Shown here: in pieces, positions 29,112 through 29,791 of the stretch
Layout of the letters: each line of letters begins with the position of its first letter
Numbering within the stretch: the first letter of the stretch is position 1
Source: Priapulus caudatus
Taxonomy: Eukaryota > Priapulida > Priapulimorpha > Priapulimorphida > Priapulidae
Assembly: GCF_000485595.1 (NCBI RefSeq)
Contig: NW_014577809.1
Span: 49,684 to 79,474, forward strand
DNA: 29,791 bases
Direction of reading: 5' to 3'
Made by a program: the position numbers and the translations under genes
Notes under the pieces: generated by a model
The model's database searches: none
Seen by the model: the letters and a program-made list of their open reading frames with translations, nothing else
Told to the model about the DNA's origin: nothing

Positions 29112-29320
29112 GTGCCAGCGCAGCAGCAGCAGCGAAGCCCACGCAGCAGCATGGGCCGCAGGGAGGAGGGGGAGGGACCCTAAATGTGCCAGTGCAGCAG
29201 CAGCAGGGCCCACGCAGCATGGGCCGGAGGGAGGAGGGGGAGGAACCCTACGTGTGCTAGCGCAACAGTAGACATACGTCCCCGCAGCACGAGCGCGGTA
29301 GGGTTACCCCTCTGTGCGTC
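29112..29320. repeat. Degenerate minisatellite, three to four units of 60-74 bp
   Basis: Units start at GTGC in 29112, 29186, 29254 and 29314. The first two share GCAGCAGCAGCAG, CCCACGCAGCA, CATGGGCCG and GGGAGGAGGGGGAGG in order; the third keeps GCAGCACGAGCGCGGTAGGG. Length falls from 74 to 68 to 60 bp as the units decay toward the transposase frame. Confidence 0.8.
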
Positions 29321-29628
29321 AGGGCAGTAGCGACATTATTCCTAAACAGCCACTGAAGCGCCTCCTAGAAACAACGTCAGTAACTGAATTTTGGTGCAGT
29401 CAGCAGATACGCGAGGCCTACTCGACTATGGCTCGTGAAGCTATTTCCGTTCTAGTTACGTTTGTAACCAGCTACATGTGTGAAGCAGGCTTTTCAGCGA
29501 TGGTTACAATCAAGACAAAAGCCCGTAACCGCCTTGACATCCGCAGAGATATGAGAGTCAGTCTGTCAAAAACTGAACCGCGGTTCAAAAAGTTAGTTTC
29601 TGCCATGCAGCAGCAGTCTTCTTATTGA
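29314..29628 (+). pseudogene. C-terminal (dimerisation) segment of a hAT-family transposase
   Basis: The frame is open from about 29302 to a TGA at 29626-29628. It encodes E-F-W, a segment of about 20 residues, then LVTFVTSYMCEAGFSA, IKTKARNRLDI, RVSLSKTEPRF-x-KL. This is the hAT C-terminal dimerisation signature as found in ZBED5/SCAND3-like transposases: hydrophobic strand, CE-x-GFS, IKTK-x-RNRL, and a final L-S-x-x-x-P. The catalytic part with its acidic residues is missing and no start codon precedes it, so it is the 3' end of a gene cut by deletion. The C-terminus itself is uninterrupted, so decay is mild. Confidence 0.85.
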
Positions 29629-29684
29629 ACTGTCGTTTAGTGCACAGTGCGCTTGATTGGAAAAATTCGCTGTGTGACTGCATT

Positions 29685-29690
29685 AATAAA
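29685..29690 (+). terminator. Poly(A) signal of the transposase remnant
   Basis: AATAAA in CATTAATAAAACATAAAC, 57 bases after the TGA, as expected for the end of the transposase transcript. Confidence 0.55.
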
Positions 29691-29754
29691 ACATAAACAT
29701 GATGTCAAAATATTCATGACAATACATCAGTGTTGATTCTTCATTTTGCTTATG

Positions 29755-29791
29755 CAGGGGGGTTGACAGGGGGGGGGGTCCAGGGGGTCCG
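29755..29791. repeat. G-rich repeat running off the window end
   Basis: GCAGGGGGGTTGAC, then a run of ten G, then GTCCAGGGGGTCCG. It resembles the G-run end of the repeat at 27868 and probably starts another copy or the other end of the hAT-like element. Truncated by the window. Confidence 0.5.

Overview
The window is nuclear DNA from an invertebrate animal. Three things point there: a spliced protein gene with GT-AG introns, vertebrate-type (TTAGGG/CCCTAA)n telomeric motifs inside the sequence, and dense microsatellites with remnants of DNA transposons. Insects usually carry TTAGG and nematodes TTAGGC, so TTAGGG fits a lophotrochozoan, deuterostome, priapulid or similar animal better. One repeat near 28.7 kb is built like a family I associate with mollusc-type genomes. 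I cannot name the species.

Layout. Positions 1-9270 carry no convincing protein gene. They hold a GA-rich block (1-300), a possible LTR remnant on the minus strand (about 719-1094), a long TG tract (2480-2760), and an interstitial telomeric array joined to a 179-bp satellite (3014-3800). The satellite runs into a cluster of related short palindromes that share the arm TATCANGAG (3801-6264). Next come a TA tract, a 320-bp CA tract, a 1.3-kb element with 15-bp inverted ends (7577-8874) that contains a second telomeric array inside a 36-bp inverted repeat, and a 225-bp MITE-like element with TA target duplication (8943-9167).

Positions 9492-24897 hold one giant gene on the plus strand. A 13.35-kb coding exon (9492-22844) joins in phase 0 to a 195-bp exon (23347-23541) and a 756-bp last exon (24142-24897), giving about 4,767 residues. 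The protein has a short hydrophobic N-terminal segment and a very long acidic, serine-rich, probably disordered part with SH3-ligand motifs. Three copies of a 150-167 residue module follow, then a basic/acidic hinge, then about 1,520 residues of a regular 53-residue repeat built of four short D-x-x-G-x-P units. It ends in a MYND zinc finger with a conserved-looking tail. The long disordered part, PxxxPR motifs, giant repeat array and terminal MYND finger suggest a scaffold or structural protein, but I do not recognise the family. This gene is the most interesting object in the window.

Positions 24898-26750 are 3' UTR and intergenic DNA. From about 26760 to the end the DNA is transposon-derived. 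It holds a BED-type finger fragment, an inverted pair of diverged repeat copies, a 30-bp-stem hairpin, a repeat rich in GTCCGT, a terminus like that of hAT elements, a degenerate minisatellite, and the intact C-terminal dimerisation segment of a hAT transposase with its own poly(A) signal.
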